Made by a program: the position numbers and the translations under genes. Positions 37,701-46,290 of a stretch of DNA of 64,000 nt are shown here, one piece after another (position 1 is the stretch's first letter; each line of letters begins with the position of its first letter). The notes under the pieces were generated by a model. It had not been told where the DNA came from, did no database searches, and saw nothing but the letters and a program-made list of their open reading frames with translations. The stretch spans positions 90,647,624 through 90,711,623 of the forward strand of contig CM049308.1 of assembly GCA_026874595.1 (NCBI GenBank). Direction: 5' to 3'. Origin of the DNA: Sipunculus nudus (Eukaryota > Annelida > Sipuncula > Golfingiida > Sipunculidae).

Positions 37701-40700
37701 CAACAGGAATACATAAAGCTTCACTACATTTAGTTGAAATATGATTAAAATTAATTTTTAATTGAAAGATAGATATCTTAAACTTCTAAATTGTTCAAAG
37801 TTTGACTAGATAGCAATTGTGGGAGTTACTGTAAATAACTATGATCTTGTTCAAAGGCACCCAATTCATTGAAAACTTCCACTGATACAGCATGGGTGAA
37901 TAAGCACAAACTTCAGCCATCTTCATGATATGGGTTATTCTACAAATTAAACTACCGCTCTCATGAGTCAACTTCAACCATAAACCTACTTACCTATGTA
38001 ATAATGAAAGTTGACAACTTAAACCACCAAAACTGGATGCCATGGTGTTAAACTCTATTTGTCGGACATTCAGACATGACACATCCACCTTCGTTTCATT
38101 CATCTGTTGAGGTGATAAGTGGCAGTCAAACATGTAGTCAGACCTGTTCAATCCCAGGCTGATTGGCTGTTATAAAAAAAGTAAAATTAAAATCTATCAT
38201 TCTATTTTAACAAATTTGGTCCCTTCAACTTTAATTGCAATAATCATGAAATGCTTATGTGTAACAAAAACAAAACATTATGAGCCCTATATCAATATTT
38301 GATTCAAACTTAGGGACATTTTAACTTAGGCCATTTGATTCAAATGTAAGCCAAACTTTGGCAAATTTTTCAAATATTATTTATATTATGTTTTTCTTTG
38401 TGTTTCTGCCAAATTTCAGTTGAACTTCTGTGTTAAATGTACAGAAATTATCTTCTGCAATAGTAACCAAAATGACCACAGAACGTCATTTTCTATACCC
38501 CTAAAACAGGCTAATTTTGGTGACAATTTTTTTCCCTATGTGTGAATTCCTACCACTAATATACACATATATATGTTTGTGTGTGTGTGTGCTTCACCTG
38601 TGCCACCCCTTCTTGTCTGACTGTCTCATAGATCTCCCACATGTGTCTGGTGAAGTCGTCAACTTCTATGGTACTGTGTAAGAAGATAAAAAAGAATGAG
38701 GTTCATTCAGTTGAGAAATGTTTAGTGCATCATTATTCTTTAAGAAAAGATTAAAAAACATGGGCCGAAGGACCAAAAGCTCAACAGTGATTTTCCCCAT
38801 AAGATATATACTGAAAAAATTCTCAGTGTATATTTTTAGAAAATAATAGAACCTCACAGCTTGTAACCATGACGTGTTCCAATCCACATAAAAAGAGGCC
38901 TATAAAGACTCTGTCACACTGAATGCTGCCCTACACCATGCTGCGCTGTAGAAAATGCTGACTACATGCAAATACACTGGGGTGTCCACACCAAACGCCT
39001 CTATGCACAGGGCTGTGCAGCATGGCAAAGCAATGCTGAAAAAATTTCAACTTTCTCTGCTTTGCACCAAAAATTACGTTTTCAGTCTTTGATTCAAAAT
39101 CAAAGAATTTTAAATCTGACAACTGCCCATCCAGAATGATAAACTATACTTTTAAATTTTACAACTCAACAAATCCTGAAATACAACTGTACTTTTTCAA
39201 TTTACAACTACAAAAATAGTGGTTAACTGCATGTTGGAATATACCTGATTTTTGTATTTCATTCAAGGAACCTCAAGGAACTTAAATACAAATGCTAAAC
39301 CTGCAGAGAATTCTTATAGAATATAGGTACTTAAGTCATACATTTCCTATAATTTTTCTTATAACATTAATATTTCAAATTTGGCAGTTTTTTCACGTTC
39401 AAAGTTAATACTTATAGGAGCAAACTTTTATAATTGCATTTCAAACATGAAAGACATGTGACAGGTCAGTAAACAAATTCAGGTATTTTTTCTTGGGCCT
39501 ACTGAAAATTTGCTACCTGCTATGATGTGTTGGTAATAACTCATTTTGTACAAAAAATCAAGTTTTTATTTAAGTTTAAAAAATTGAACATCATTGATGA
39601 GATGCAAAAACAAATTATTTTCATCAAATAGATAATTTTATAAGGTTTAAAATGATATACATTTTATAAGTTTTTCATGAAAACAAAATGACTTATTGGC
39701 ATTTTATTGAGATAAGAGTAAAAATTGAATGCAGACAATGTTGCTACCTTAAGCTGCCATTAAGTAAGAAGTTTTCAGGTAAAGCAGTTGTGCCATGTCT
39801 GACTGTCTGCTTGTTCCAAATCAAGTTTTTGGCCCAAAGCTTATAGAATACAGAGAATATTTAATATTTGGATGGGTTATTTTGTCTGGGACATCCCTCG
39901 ATGTGAACATTTATGATTTGTGCTAACATACAGACAAATGGCTTCAAGGGGAGACAACAGACAAAGGGGAATCACAAAAGCCAGCAGGTACTTTAAAACA
40001 TAATGAAAATACTTTTTATATGGCTAAAACAAGAAATGGTAGGATAGTGGTAATATTTAGATCAAGAAGAGGTGACTGCTTTACTGTTCAAATAACAGTT
40101 ATTTATAAATTACCATCAGTTGTGTTTTGAAAAGATTTATTTATTTCACAAGCATTTTACAAATAGTTATGATAACTTATGTGAGGTACTCTGCATGGCT
40201 CATATTTTTGCATTCTGGGGTCTGTAAGTGATGGAAGAAACCTACAGACTCAGAGAAACAACTACCCACTCTTAAAGTAAACCCAAGTCACCAGTGAAGA
40301 TAGTCCAGGGATTTGACAAAGTTACCTTTTTAAACAGTCCTTGAGGAAGTCATAATCATGAGCCACTCTGTGCATGAGTAAGTTAAAGTCCTGCTGGACA
40401 TCTATTGCTTCCTGGAAACATCTTCTTGGAACTGGTGATGGCAGTATAGTAAATGGGGCATGAGTAACAACGTCTCCTGATGGGTTTTCTTTTGTCCTGA
40501 TGGTAATCCCTGGGAGAAAAATATAACACTAGTATTGATGTAACACCAGTAACTTCCACATAATTTGAAGAAAATCAATATTCATGGACACTTGCAAAAA
40601 TCTAATATATTTCTGCTACAGTGAACCATCTCTAAAAACAGATTCTGTTCATAATATGTTCTTGATACCCCAAGGTATAGAATGATGATGCTCCAGGTTA

Positions 40701-42169
40701 TAAATTTATCAGCCTGCGTCTGAAATACCACCAGGAAACAGCCTGACTATATCACAGCAGGCCATCATGAGCTGCACTGTGTCCAGTGATAACAAGCGGA
40801 CAATTACTTGTAGTCAGGAACAGCTGAAATACTGCATGATGCATGTGATCTTGCTCTCATTAATAATGTTATCATTTAATTTTAGTTTATTTACAAAGAT
40901 GTGCGTTTGCAAATCTTATCACAATTAAAAGTAAAGTCCATAGTCTTTAGCCAAAGGCACAAACTCACCATGACTAAGAGTGTAGTCTTTAAGTCAAGGC
41001 ACAAACTTACCATGACTGAGAGCACAGTCTTAAGTCCAGACACAAACTTACAATGACTGAGAGGATAGTCTTAAGTCCAAGGCACAAACTTACCATGACT
41101 GAGAGGATAGTCTTTAGACCAAAGAACAAACTTACCATGACTAAGAGCATAGTTTTTAGACCAAGGCACAAATTTCTATGACTGAGAGCATAGTCTTAAT
41201 ACCAAGGTACAAACTTACTACGACTGAGAGCATAGTCTTTAGAACAAGGCACAAACTTACTATAACTGAGAGGATAGTCTTTAGACCAAAGAACAAACTT
41301 ACCATGACTAAGAGCATAGTTTTTAGACCAAGGCACAAATTTCTATGACTGAGAGCATAGTCTTAATACCAAGGTACAAACTTACTAAGACTGAGAGCAT
41401 AGTCTTTAGAACAAGGCACAAACTTACTATAACTGAGAGCAATCTTAAACCAAGGCCAAAACTTACCATGACTGAGAGCATAGTCTTTACCCTAAGGCCA
41501 AACTTACTTTGATTGAGAGCATAGTCTTTCGACCGAGACACACACTTACCATGACTGACAGTGTAGTCTTAAGACCAAGACACAAACTTACTATGATTGA
41601 GAGCACAGTCTTTAGACCAAGGCACAAACTTACTGTGATTAAGAGCAGTCCTGAACCAAGGCACAAACTTACCATGAATGAGAGCATAGTCTTCAGTCTG
41701 AGGCCAAACTTACTATGACTGAGAGCATAGTCTTTAGACCAAGGCCCAAACTTACAATGACTGACAGCATAGTGTTTAGACCAAGACACACACTTACCAT
41801 GACTGAAAGTGTAGTTTTTAGACCCAGGCACAAACTTATTTTGATTGAGAGCAGTCTTAAACCAAGGCCCAAACTGACAATGACTGAGAGCATAGTCTTT
41901 AGTCCAAGACACACACTTACCATGACTGAGAGAGTAGTCTTTAGACCAAGGCACAAACTTACTGTGACTGAGAGTATAGTCTTATCTTGAGACAAAATTA
42001 CCATGACTGAGAGCTTTTTCTATAGCCCAAAGAACAAAACTTATCCTGACTTATAGCATAGTCTTAGCTTAAGACAAAACTTACCATGACTGAAAGCGTA
42101 GTCTTTGGCCCATGGCACAATCTCCCTAAGCTTTGACTCTGGTATAGGAACACTACAGCACCCTTCCAT
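25666..42169 (-). CDS. GSS: Glutathione synthetase, 12 coding exons, 492 aa
   Basis: Joins gamma-glutamylcysteine and glycine using ATP, the second step of glutathione synthesis in the cytosol; eukaryotic enzymes are homodimers of about 474 aa with an ATP-grasp fold. Exons (minus): 42085-42169, 40326-40509, 38598-38673, 37994-38166, 35846-35885, 35335-35411, 34669-34833, 31815-31884, 28155-28367, 26813-26894, 26328-26517, 25666-25789; all junctions are GT-AG and phases agree. Recognised blocks: [10 protein letters not shown] (119-128), QIEFNT (151-156, with E153 and N155 as the expected Mg ligands), [29 protein letters not shown] (319-327), [10 protein letters not shown] (382-391, glycine-rich ATP loop, E386 expected third Mg ligand), SELGVFG, LRTK and GGVATG near the C-terminus. 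The human NTISAS stretch reads NTMASS here. Exon 4 has about 11 extra residues between DYMF and QIEFN. The gene looks intact. An acceptor three bases before the ATG implies a 5' UTR intron. Confidence 0.96.
26080..26327. repeat. Minisatellite at the 5' end of GSS intron 11
   Basis: About six degenerate units of 25-40 bp built on ACTCACNNNACTA(A/G)AAT (plus). The first full unit overlaps the exon 11 end: ACTCAC|CCCACTAGAAT spans the donor junction at 26327/26328. In transcript sense the units read ATT(C/T)TAGTGGG then GTGAGT or close variants. The array fills roughly the first 250 bases of the intron. Confidence 0.7.
26328..26517 (-). CDS. GSS: GSS exon 11
   Basis: Encodes NN of the glycine-rich ATP loop, then [11 protein letters not shown] and [11 protein letters not shown] (about residues 390-451). 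Donor GTGAGT, acceptor TATTTCAG, phase 2 at the 3' end. Confidence 0.95.
26652..26812. repeat. 35-bp minisatellite at the 5' end of GSS intron 10
   Basis: Four full 35-bp units (plus sense GGTAACCATTCAACAACTTA, then a C(A/T)CNGTTCCTGACCT end) and a fifth partial one that ends exactly at the exon 10 donor. In transcript sense every unit carries a donor-like GTAAGTTGTTGAA, GTAGGTTGTTGAA, GATAAGTTG or GTGAGTTG. The real donor is the first of these, GTAGGTTTTTGAA. Confidence 0.85.
26813..26894 (-). CDS. GSS: GSS exon 10
   Basis: Encodes [20 protein letters not shown] followed by KPQREGG (residues 362-388), the ATP-binding lysine and Mg-binding glutamate segment. Donor GTAGGT, 82 nt, phase 1 at the 3' end. 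Confidence 0.95.
26895..27865. other. GSS intron 9, unique part
   Basis: AT-rich intron sequence. A stretch near 27120-27400 resembles decayed ~335-bp-family or similar units (phrases such as CAGTGACCTTATTTTGGGCT and AAGGAGATTTCCCAAGGG) but is too worn to assign. No embedded gene. Confidence 0.4.
27866..28154. repeat. ~40-bp minisatellite at the 5' end of GSS intron 9
   Basis: Seven units of about 40 bp (plus: AACTTCTGTA(C/G)TGTGTATAC, TGCTGTATGTTTAACTCCTC) run up to the exon 9 donor. The exon end itself reads CCTCAC|CTTATCAAGTGTATACTG and aligns with the unit (CCTCAACTTCTGTANTGTGTATACTG), so the unit spans the exon/intron junction. The most distal unit has GCTTACCACTTTC, again donor-like. 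Confidence 0.8.
28155..28367 (-). CDS. GSS: GSS exon 9
   Basis: Encodes residues 291-361, with [27 protein letters not shown] and [18 protein letters not shown], the best conserved stretch for recognising the gene. 213 nt, phase 0 at both ends; donor GTGAGG. Confidence 0.97.
28981..31187. repeat. 52-bp minisatellite, about 42 copies, GSS intron 8
   Basis: Consensus unit CATGGTTTCATGTGAGGTCA, TGCATGGCTGCCTAGGTACC, AGTATGTCAGGA, about 52 bp, repeated for 2.2 kb with scattered substitutions, one- to five-base indels and variant blocks (TGTGAGG/TGCAAG; GTATGTCAGG/GTAGGTCAGG). Some multi-unit blocks recur, for example those containing GCATTCCAAGGTACCAGTTG near 30050 and 30690, so longer segments were duplicated inside the array. 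It is not adjacent to either splice site of the intron. Confidence 0.95.
31188..31305. repeat. Dispersed-element terminus next to the 52-bp array
   Basis: GGTAGGTCTAACTTTTTCAA followed by CAGATGTCC, a GACTATAGCTCAGATGAC segment and a worn terminus GTCATCTCAGCAAAAAA, placing the 52-bp array inside or beside a member of the R2-type dispersed family. Confidence 0.55.
31815..31884 (-). CDS. GSS: GSS exon 8
   Basis: Encodes [20 protein letters not shown] (from residue 268). YMRTGY corresponds to the YFRDGY of the human enzyme, whose Arg contacts the substrate. 70 nt; donor GTAGGT. Confidence 0.93.
32122..34232. repeat. ~340-bp tandem repeat array, copy B, GSS intron 7
   Basis: Has the same palindromic leader (TGACCTGTGGGTCATGACGC) and the same unit as 12576-14190, with cores near 32716, 33057, 33400 and 33911 and an extra partial unit near 33700. 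It finishes with GACAAAGAGTGATTGCTATA and a worn hairpin GTCAGATGAGCTAA. G tracts in the units vary between 3 and about 14 G. Confidence 0.85.
34669..34833 (-). CDS. GSS: GSS exon 7
   Basis: Encodes about residues 213-266, [18 protein letters not shown], then [18 protein letters not shown]. The ERNIYDQR block matches the substrate-contacting ERNIFDQR of vertebrates. 165 nt; donor GTAAGT. Confidence 0.95.
35335..35411 (-). CDS. GSS: GSS exon 6
   Basis: Encodes [20 protein letters not shown] followed by AYGNP (residues 187-211), matching the PSKGLALGIAKAWELYGSP stretch of the human protein. 77 nt; donor GTAAGT. Confidence 0.92.
35846..35885 (-). CDS. GSS: GSS exon 5 (40-nt micro-exon)
   Basis: Encodes [13 protein letters not shown] (residues 174-186), less conserved. 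Support comes from the phase match (phase 2 in, phase 0 out), the TTATTTCAG acceptor, the GTAAGT donor and the need for this segment between exons 4 and 6. Confidence 0.85.
36060..36910. repeat. AGGTCA-rich ~140-bp units in GSS intron 4
   Basis: Units recur near 36067, 36349, 36490, 36629 and 36762, each with (T)GACCTTGAAGNT(C/G)AAGGTCA followed by a TTTTCAAA-type sequence and CAAAAGTTATGG. They belong to the family arrayed at 60990-61720. The nearby terminus at 37010-37080 (GTCAGCTGAGCTATAA) is the common dispersed-element end. Confidence 0.75.
37994..38166 (-). CDS. GSS: GSS exon 4
   Basis: Encodes [13 protein letters not shown] and [14 protein letters not shown] (residues 116-172). Between these blocks there are about 22 residues where the human protein has about 11, so this lineage has a longer surface loop. 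173 nt; donor GTAAGT. Confidence 0.95.
38598..38673 (-). CDS. GSS: GSS exon 3
   Basis: Encodes [20 protein letters not shown], then EGVAQ (residues 91-115), matching the [20 protein letters not shown] block of human GSS. Its donor GTGAAG is followed at once by a CA/TG-rich microsatellite near 38575-38590. Confidence 0.93.
38674..40325. other. GSS intron 2
   Basis: AT-rich. A stretch at about 38915-39020 (GTCACACTGAATGCTGCC ... CTGTGCAGCATGGC) has facing GC-rich pieces and could be a transposon scrap, but no clean ends were found. No gene seen. Confidence 0.4.
40326..40509 (-). CDS. GSS: GSS exon 2
   Basis: Encodes [20 protein letters not shown], then [20 protein letters not shown] (residues 29-89), matching VVSYAPFTLFPS and VQMDFNLLVDAVS of human GSS. 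184 nt; acceptor TTCTCCCAG, donor GTAACT. Confidence 0.95.
40935..42084. repeat. 42-bp minisatellite derived from the end of GSS exon 1
   Basis: About 27 degenerate units (plus: CTTACCATGACTGAGAGCAT, AGTCTTTAGACCAAGGCACAAA) run from inside intron 1 up to the exon 1 donor. In transcript sense the unit is the last ~30 bases of exon 1 (coding W-A-K-D-Y-A-F-S-H) plus the donor and the first bases of the intron. At least nine intron copies keep CTTACCATGA, i.e. TCATG|GTAAG, near 41006, 41089, 41131, 41298, 41462, 41545, 41668, 41792 and 41926. A four-unit block (about 41105-41270) is repeated next to itself (about 41270-41440). Confidence 0.93.
42085..42169 (-). CDS. GSS: GSS exon 1 (first coding exon)
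   Basis: Encodes [18 protein letters not shown], then [10 protein letters not shown] (residues 1-28). The N-terminal residues are not conserved, but the second half aligns with LEELARQAVDRALAEG of human GSS. The ATG is preceded by AAT and an acceptor TTACATTTCAG, so an upstream non-coding exon is expected. Donor GTAAGT. Confidence 0.88.
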
Positions 42170-44036
42170 ATTCTGAAATGTAAATATTACACAATCAACC
42201 TTCTGCAAATGATACATGGCTGAATAGATATCACCAATTAAGTTAAGTTATACAACTCTGTAAGACTGTATTTACACATGTTCACCCGGGATACCTGCCA
42301 TGTCTCCTTTGGTCGTAACTGTGACATCTCAATCACGTGAGTGAAGCAAAAAGAGACAACAGACAAAAAATGGTTTCACAATGTTAACACAAAAACTATG
42401 ACATTACTTCCTGTCACTCTCCAGGCATATTCCTTAAAGTAGAGAAAACTATCAGTCTGTCTTGAACGTCTGGCATCACATGGGATAAAACTGCTCCCAA
42501 GGCATAAGGAGAAGCATCACACTGTAACTTGATAGGCGTGTTGACGTCATAGTTTACAAGTTCTCCAGCCATTAAAAACAAATTCTTGCTCTCTGGAAAT
42601 GCTTTCTCGCTCCTATCTATCCGATTCCAGACTACATGTTTATGTGTCAGTTCATTCAGAGGTTGCAGTATTGAAGCTATATTTGGCAAGAATTTCGTAT
42701 AATATCTGAGTAATCCTAGGTAAGACTGCAACTTGGCTACATTTTCAGGTCTACATGCCTCTAAAAGAGCTTGCACTTTCTGTGGTGTAGTTCTCAGTCC
42801 TTCTTTATCTACAGTGTGGCTCAGATATGTCACACTTCTCTTTAAGAATGAACATTCCTCTTTCTTTAATTTCACACTACAGTGATCAAACCTTCCTAGT
42901 ACTTCCTCTAACCTAGTACTAGGTTTTCTTCAGCTGAGCCTGATGCGATAAGTACATCATCAAGATAGCAAACAATTCTGTCAAGACCTTGTAGTATTTG
43001 GTACATCAATTTCTGGAAAATGCTTGGCGCTGAGTTGACCCCGTTACTCAAGCGTTCATACGAGTCAAGTCCACGTGCTGTGTTTATCACAAGATACCTT
43101 TTTGAAACCTCATCAAGCTGTCGCTGATGATACGCATGTCTGAAGTTTTTTTTTGTGAAGAATTTTCCACCAGACAATGTAGCAAACAGATCCTGTGCTG
43201 TAGGCAATGGGTATGTGTCAATGGATATGAAACGGTTAATAGTCACTTTATAATCACCACAGATGTGTACATTGCCTCCTTCTTTAGGCATATCGACTGT
43301 AGGCACTGGCTTATCTGATTTTTCAGTTTTCTTTATTACTCCTTCAAAGTATTATCGATCAAGCTCTCTCTCAACTGCTGGCTTTAGAGTATAAGGAACA
43401 CAGGCCTGGTCTCCCTAAACACTGGACTAACACCATCTGGTACAGTGATATGAGCCTTGAAGTATTTAATTTTTCCCATTTTCTCATCAAATACTCCATT
43501 AGACTTGGTAAGCACCTTGTCACAGTTGGGGCCAGGTACTCATACCTGTACCTGAACCTGAACCTGTACCTAGGCACACAATTCAGAGTACCTGTACCTG
43601 GCTGCCATGCATAGGAAGTACTTTGTTCCTGTACCTGGAACTAAAAGTACCTGTACCTGGTGAAAGATACTCCAGGTGCAAATGTGATAGTTGAAATGAA
43701 CACCAGGCTTGGGTCAATTTCCAAAGTTGTCACCCCTGTCATTGCTGTTAGTTACCTATCTCAGGCAGGGGTGATCACAAAGCATTCATCTGGCTACCTT
43801 TGTAGCTAGCTGAGCCAGCAAGCTGGTCAACCTCCTGCCCCTAAACAGAAAGTTCATTGTGACATTAATTTTTATATAAAATATATTCATGTTAAGCCTT
43901 GATTTATTATATTCCCTTTATTTGGAAGATAAGTCAGTGATTTGGTTTATTAAATTATTTACATTTTAATTATAATGCTTTAGTATTTATGTAGGTATGT
44001 GTATATATATATATTTATACATACATTATATATACA

Positions 44037-44040
<4 letters not shown>

Positions 44041-44070
<30 letters not shown>
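44041..44070. repeat. GA microsatellite
   Basis: A (GA)n tract of about 30 bp. Confidence 0.95.
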
Positions 44071-44072
<2 letters not shown>

Positions 44073-44104
44073 ATAGATTATCCAATGAAACGTATAATGA
44101 GGAA

Positions 44105-44280
44105 GCGGCGGCCGATATGGTAGCCTAGTTCTTTCTGCGGCTGATATGGTTGACTTGACAGAGTTAATACAGGCCTGTGGGCAATTGCAGCTGGCGGCAG
44201 ATATTGCATCCTGCTGGGCGCCGGCTGCCGATATGGTTCATTTGAGACCGGCGGCCGATGTCGACAGCGGCCGATATGTC
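44105..44280. repeat. Interspersed GCGGCCGATATG motif cluster
   Basis: The 12-base motif GCGGCCGATATG or a close variant occurs six times in 175 bp (near 44107, 44138, 44203, 44225, 44255 and 44266). This is a GC-rich pocket in AT-rich surroundings. Spacing is irregular and no frame is open through it. Confidence 0.6.
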
Positions 44281-44557
44281 CCTATACCCCTTTAAATATA
44301 GGTGCATACTTGGGTCAGTTATTACTTTGGTTAGTTATTTCCTAACTGGTAACAATGCGGCAAAGATATGGACTTCGCAAACAAGGCTCTAGAAGATATC
44401 CATGTATTGCATTTGGAAAGAACGGTACAGAGCAGTGTATAGAATCCTCTGGACTGAGAAGCTGGGGTGAAAGCAGATGTGAGGTTTTTTTGTAAGAACT
44501 GCAGACTTAAAGACAACAAGAAATAACTGTCATTACCACCAGTATAGGTGTACAATA

Positions 44558-44562
<5 letters not shown>

Positions 44563-44607
<45 letters not shown>

Positions 44608-44610
44608 AGG
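44563..44610. repeat. TA microsatellite
   Basis: (TA)n and TTTATA-type repeats, followed by a short GT run near 44625. Confidence 0.9.
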
Positions 44611-44884
44611 TATAGTATATATATATGTGTGTGTGTGTATACTGGGGGTAAGGAAAGTTATTTCAGTGTATTTTGGTGTTAATTCGGTGTTTTTCAGTGT
44701 ATTTCGGTGTTGGAGCGAATTTACAATCAGTACCTACATTTGGGACAGTTGAATAAAATATTGCTACCACTGTTGTCTTCTCTTCTATTTCCTACCGCGG
44801 CATTATCTGTTGATGAAAGACATTTTATTATTATTCAGAAATGTGTATGTACATGTATACATTATAAACCATGAATATCACATG

Positions 44885-44970
44885 AAAGAGCAGAAGTTGG
44901 TCCTCGCTGGAATCGATCCTGTGCAGCACGGCTCAGTACTCGAACACTAATGCCATTACACCATGCAAGA
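44885..44970 (-). mobile_element. tRNA-like SINE head or tRNA fossil
   Basis: Minus-strand reading gives TGGTGTAATGGCATTAGTG (A-box/D-arm-like) and later GGATCGATTCC (B-box-like), with spacing close to that of a tRNA. The anticodon stem is not convincing. It probably belongs to a tRNA-derived SINE. Confidence 0.4.
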
Positions 44971-45084
44971 CAATGTGAAGGTCACAGGAAAAAAGAGGGC
45001 TTTTAAATCTGGGTGTGGAGTAATAAATAGCGCCACCTAACGATGGTTGTAAATATCATGAAAATATTTATTGAGAAATATTAT

Positions 45085-45200
45085 TAACTACTTAAAAGAT
45101 GGGGGAAACCCCCCATACCCCCCTTAGATTTCCTACAACAAAAAAGAAACATTATTAACTTCTTTTAATGTGGGGGGAGACCCCCCATACCCCCCCATGG
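45085..45200. repeat. Two direct ~55-bp repeats with facing G and C runs
   Basis: TTATTAACTNCTT followed by GGGGG(A)AACCCCCCATACCCC occurs twice, at about 45085-45125 and 45150-45200. Each copy can fold on its own G and C tracts. Confidence 0.6.
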
Positions 45201-46290
45201 TCAGACCGGTATACTTTACGGTAGTCTGAACGGAGATTGTTTACCATACCGTAATTATCTGTTTAAAATAAATCATGGCTGCCCGTCTGGATTTGGATAT
45301 CAACAACATGCTACTAGCGGTATTTAATATGTACTCCAGAGGAAATATATTTGTAAAATGAATCCTATTATGTATATCTAAACCTATAATAGGCAATATA
45401 GGGCTATTTGGTTGTATAACTATTACTTCTTTACTCATTTCTACACTCGGGGCCGAGCCCTGACCGGTAGGTACTGATTGTAAAGTCGTACCTCGGTGTT
45501 TTCCCGTGTATTTCGGTATTTAGTCCAGCCCGTACCTGGGTACTCAACAAAAATGCTGTACCTGTACGTGTACCCTGGTACCTGACCATTTCACCAGTAC
45601 CTGTACCTAGGTACTGTCGCATGTACCCTGGTGGCAGTTCATCAACAACATATGCACCTTTAGGCCTGGACCAACATTTCTTACCTGAGCCTCTAAAATG
45701 GCATCTTTAATTTACTATCTCTGTAGTATGCTTACCACTAAAACGTGAACACTGTCTGTCACGGTGGCCGTGTAAGCTCGGTGGGCGATAATGGGATTGT
45801 TTACAACTGACAGTTCCCTTACCTGCCTTCAGGTGGCGCTGTGGACGCTGTGTGTGAACTATCGTTTCCTGTGCTTTAAATCAATGCATCTGAGCCGGTC
45901 CGAAAGTTTAAGCACCCGTGTACGCCATTTCCTTAGCCTGTGCAATGTCCTGGGCAGATTTCCACGTTAAATTCCTTTCAGATAGAAGTCTCCGTTGTAT
46001 GGCCTCGCTCCTTAAACCACAAACCAAGTGATCACCCAACCGCGTGTTCAAGTAAACTTCCTAAGTCGCAGTGATACGATGTACTGAGCAAATTTCTCCC
46101 CTTTTCACGGTCCTCTCCGGTGGAATTCGAATCTTTCACAATAACAAGATCAAGAGGCGTTGGTTTGAAGTGCTAAGAAAAGTCTTTTGGTATTCTCGGT
46201 GCCGACAAACGTCTGGCAATCGCAAAAGTTGCCACGCCCACAGGCATTTGTCGTGTTATATTCAACCAGCTGGTTAAATAAGCAAAATAA

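Larger units (their letters stand above)
43535..45625. mobile_element. Unrelated DNA inserted in the retrotransposon fossil
   Basis: This interval separates the two parts of the fossil. Both edges are rich in CCTGTACCTGG/TACCTGTACC repeats (about 43540-43680 and 45520-45620). Inside are microsatellites, a tRNA-like stretch, and two facing 20-bp sequences, TTTACAATCAGTACCTAC (about 44722) and GTAGGTACTGATTGTAAA (about 45466), which may be the ends of a ~765-bp non-autonomous DNA element. No transposase is visible. Confidence 0.5.
42414..46290 (-). mobile_element. Ty3/gypsy-type LTR retrotransposon fossil, broken
   Basis: A decayed element read on the minus strand. A gag-like and zinc-knuckle-like remnant lies at about 45640-46200. 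A pol remnant at about 42414-43530 shows reverse-transcriptase phrases, including the YLDD box, followed by the beginning of an RNase H domain with the phrase QCDASPYALGAVLSH. No integrase and no long terminal repeats were recognised. The copy carries numerous breaks and is split by other DNA (about 43535-45625), so it is old and inactive. It sits directly upstream of the first GSS coding exon, inside the inferred 5' UTR intron. Confidence 0.85.

Noticed and set aside
41487-42004. Long minus-strand frames (155 and 103 aa) and plus-strand mirrors as a repeat protein gene
   Set aside because: They are translations of the 42-bp minisatellite in GSS intron 1; the unit length is a multiple of three, which keeps frames open. 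There is no independent start, splice or domain evidence.
44331-44555. Open frames on both strands around 44350-44500 (including a plus 46-residue frame starting MRQRYGLRKQGSRRYP)
   Set aside because: Lies inside repeat-rich DNA inserted in the retrotransposon fossil; no family match.
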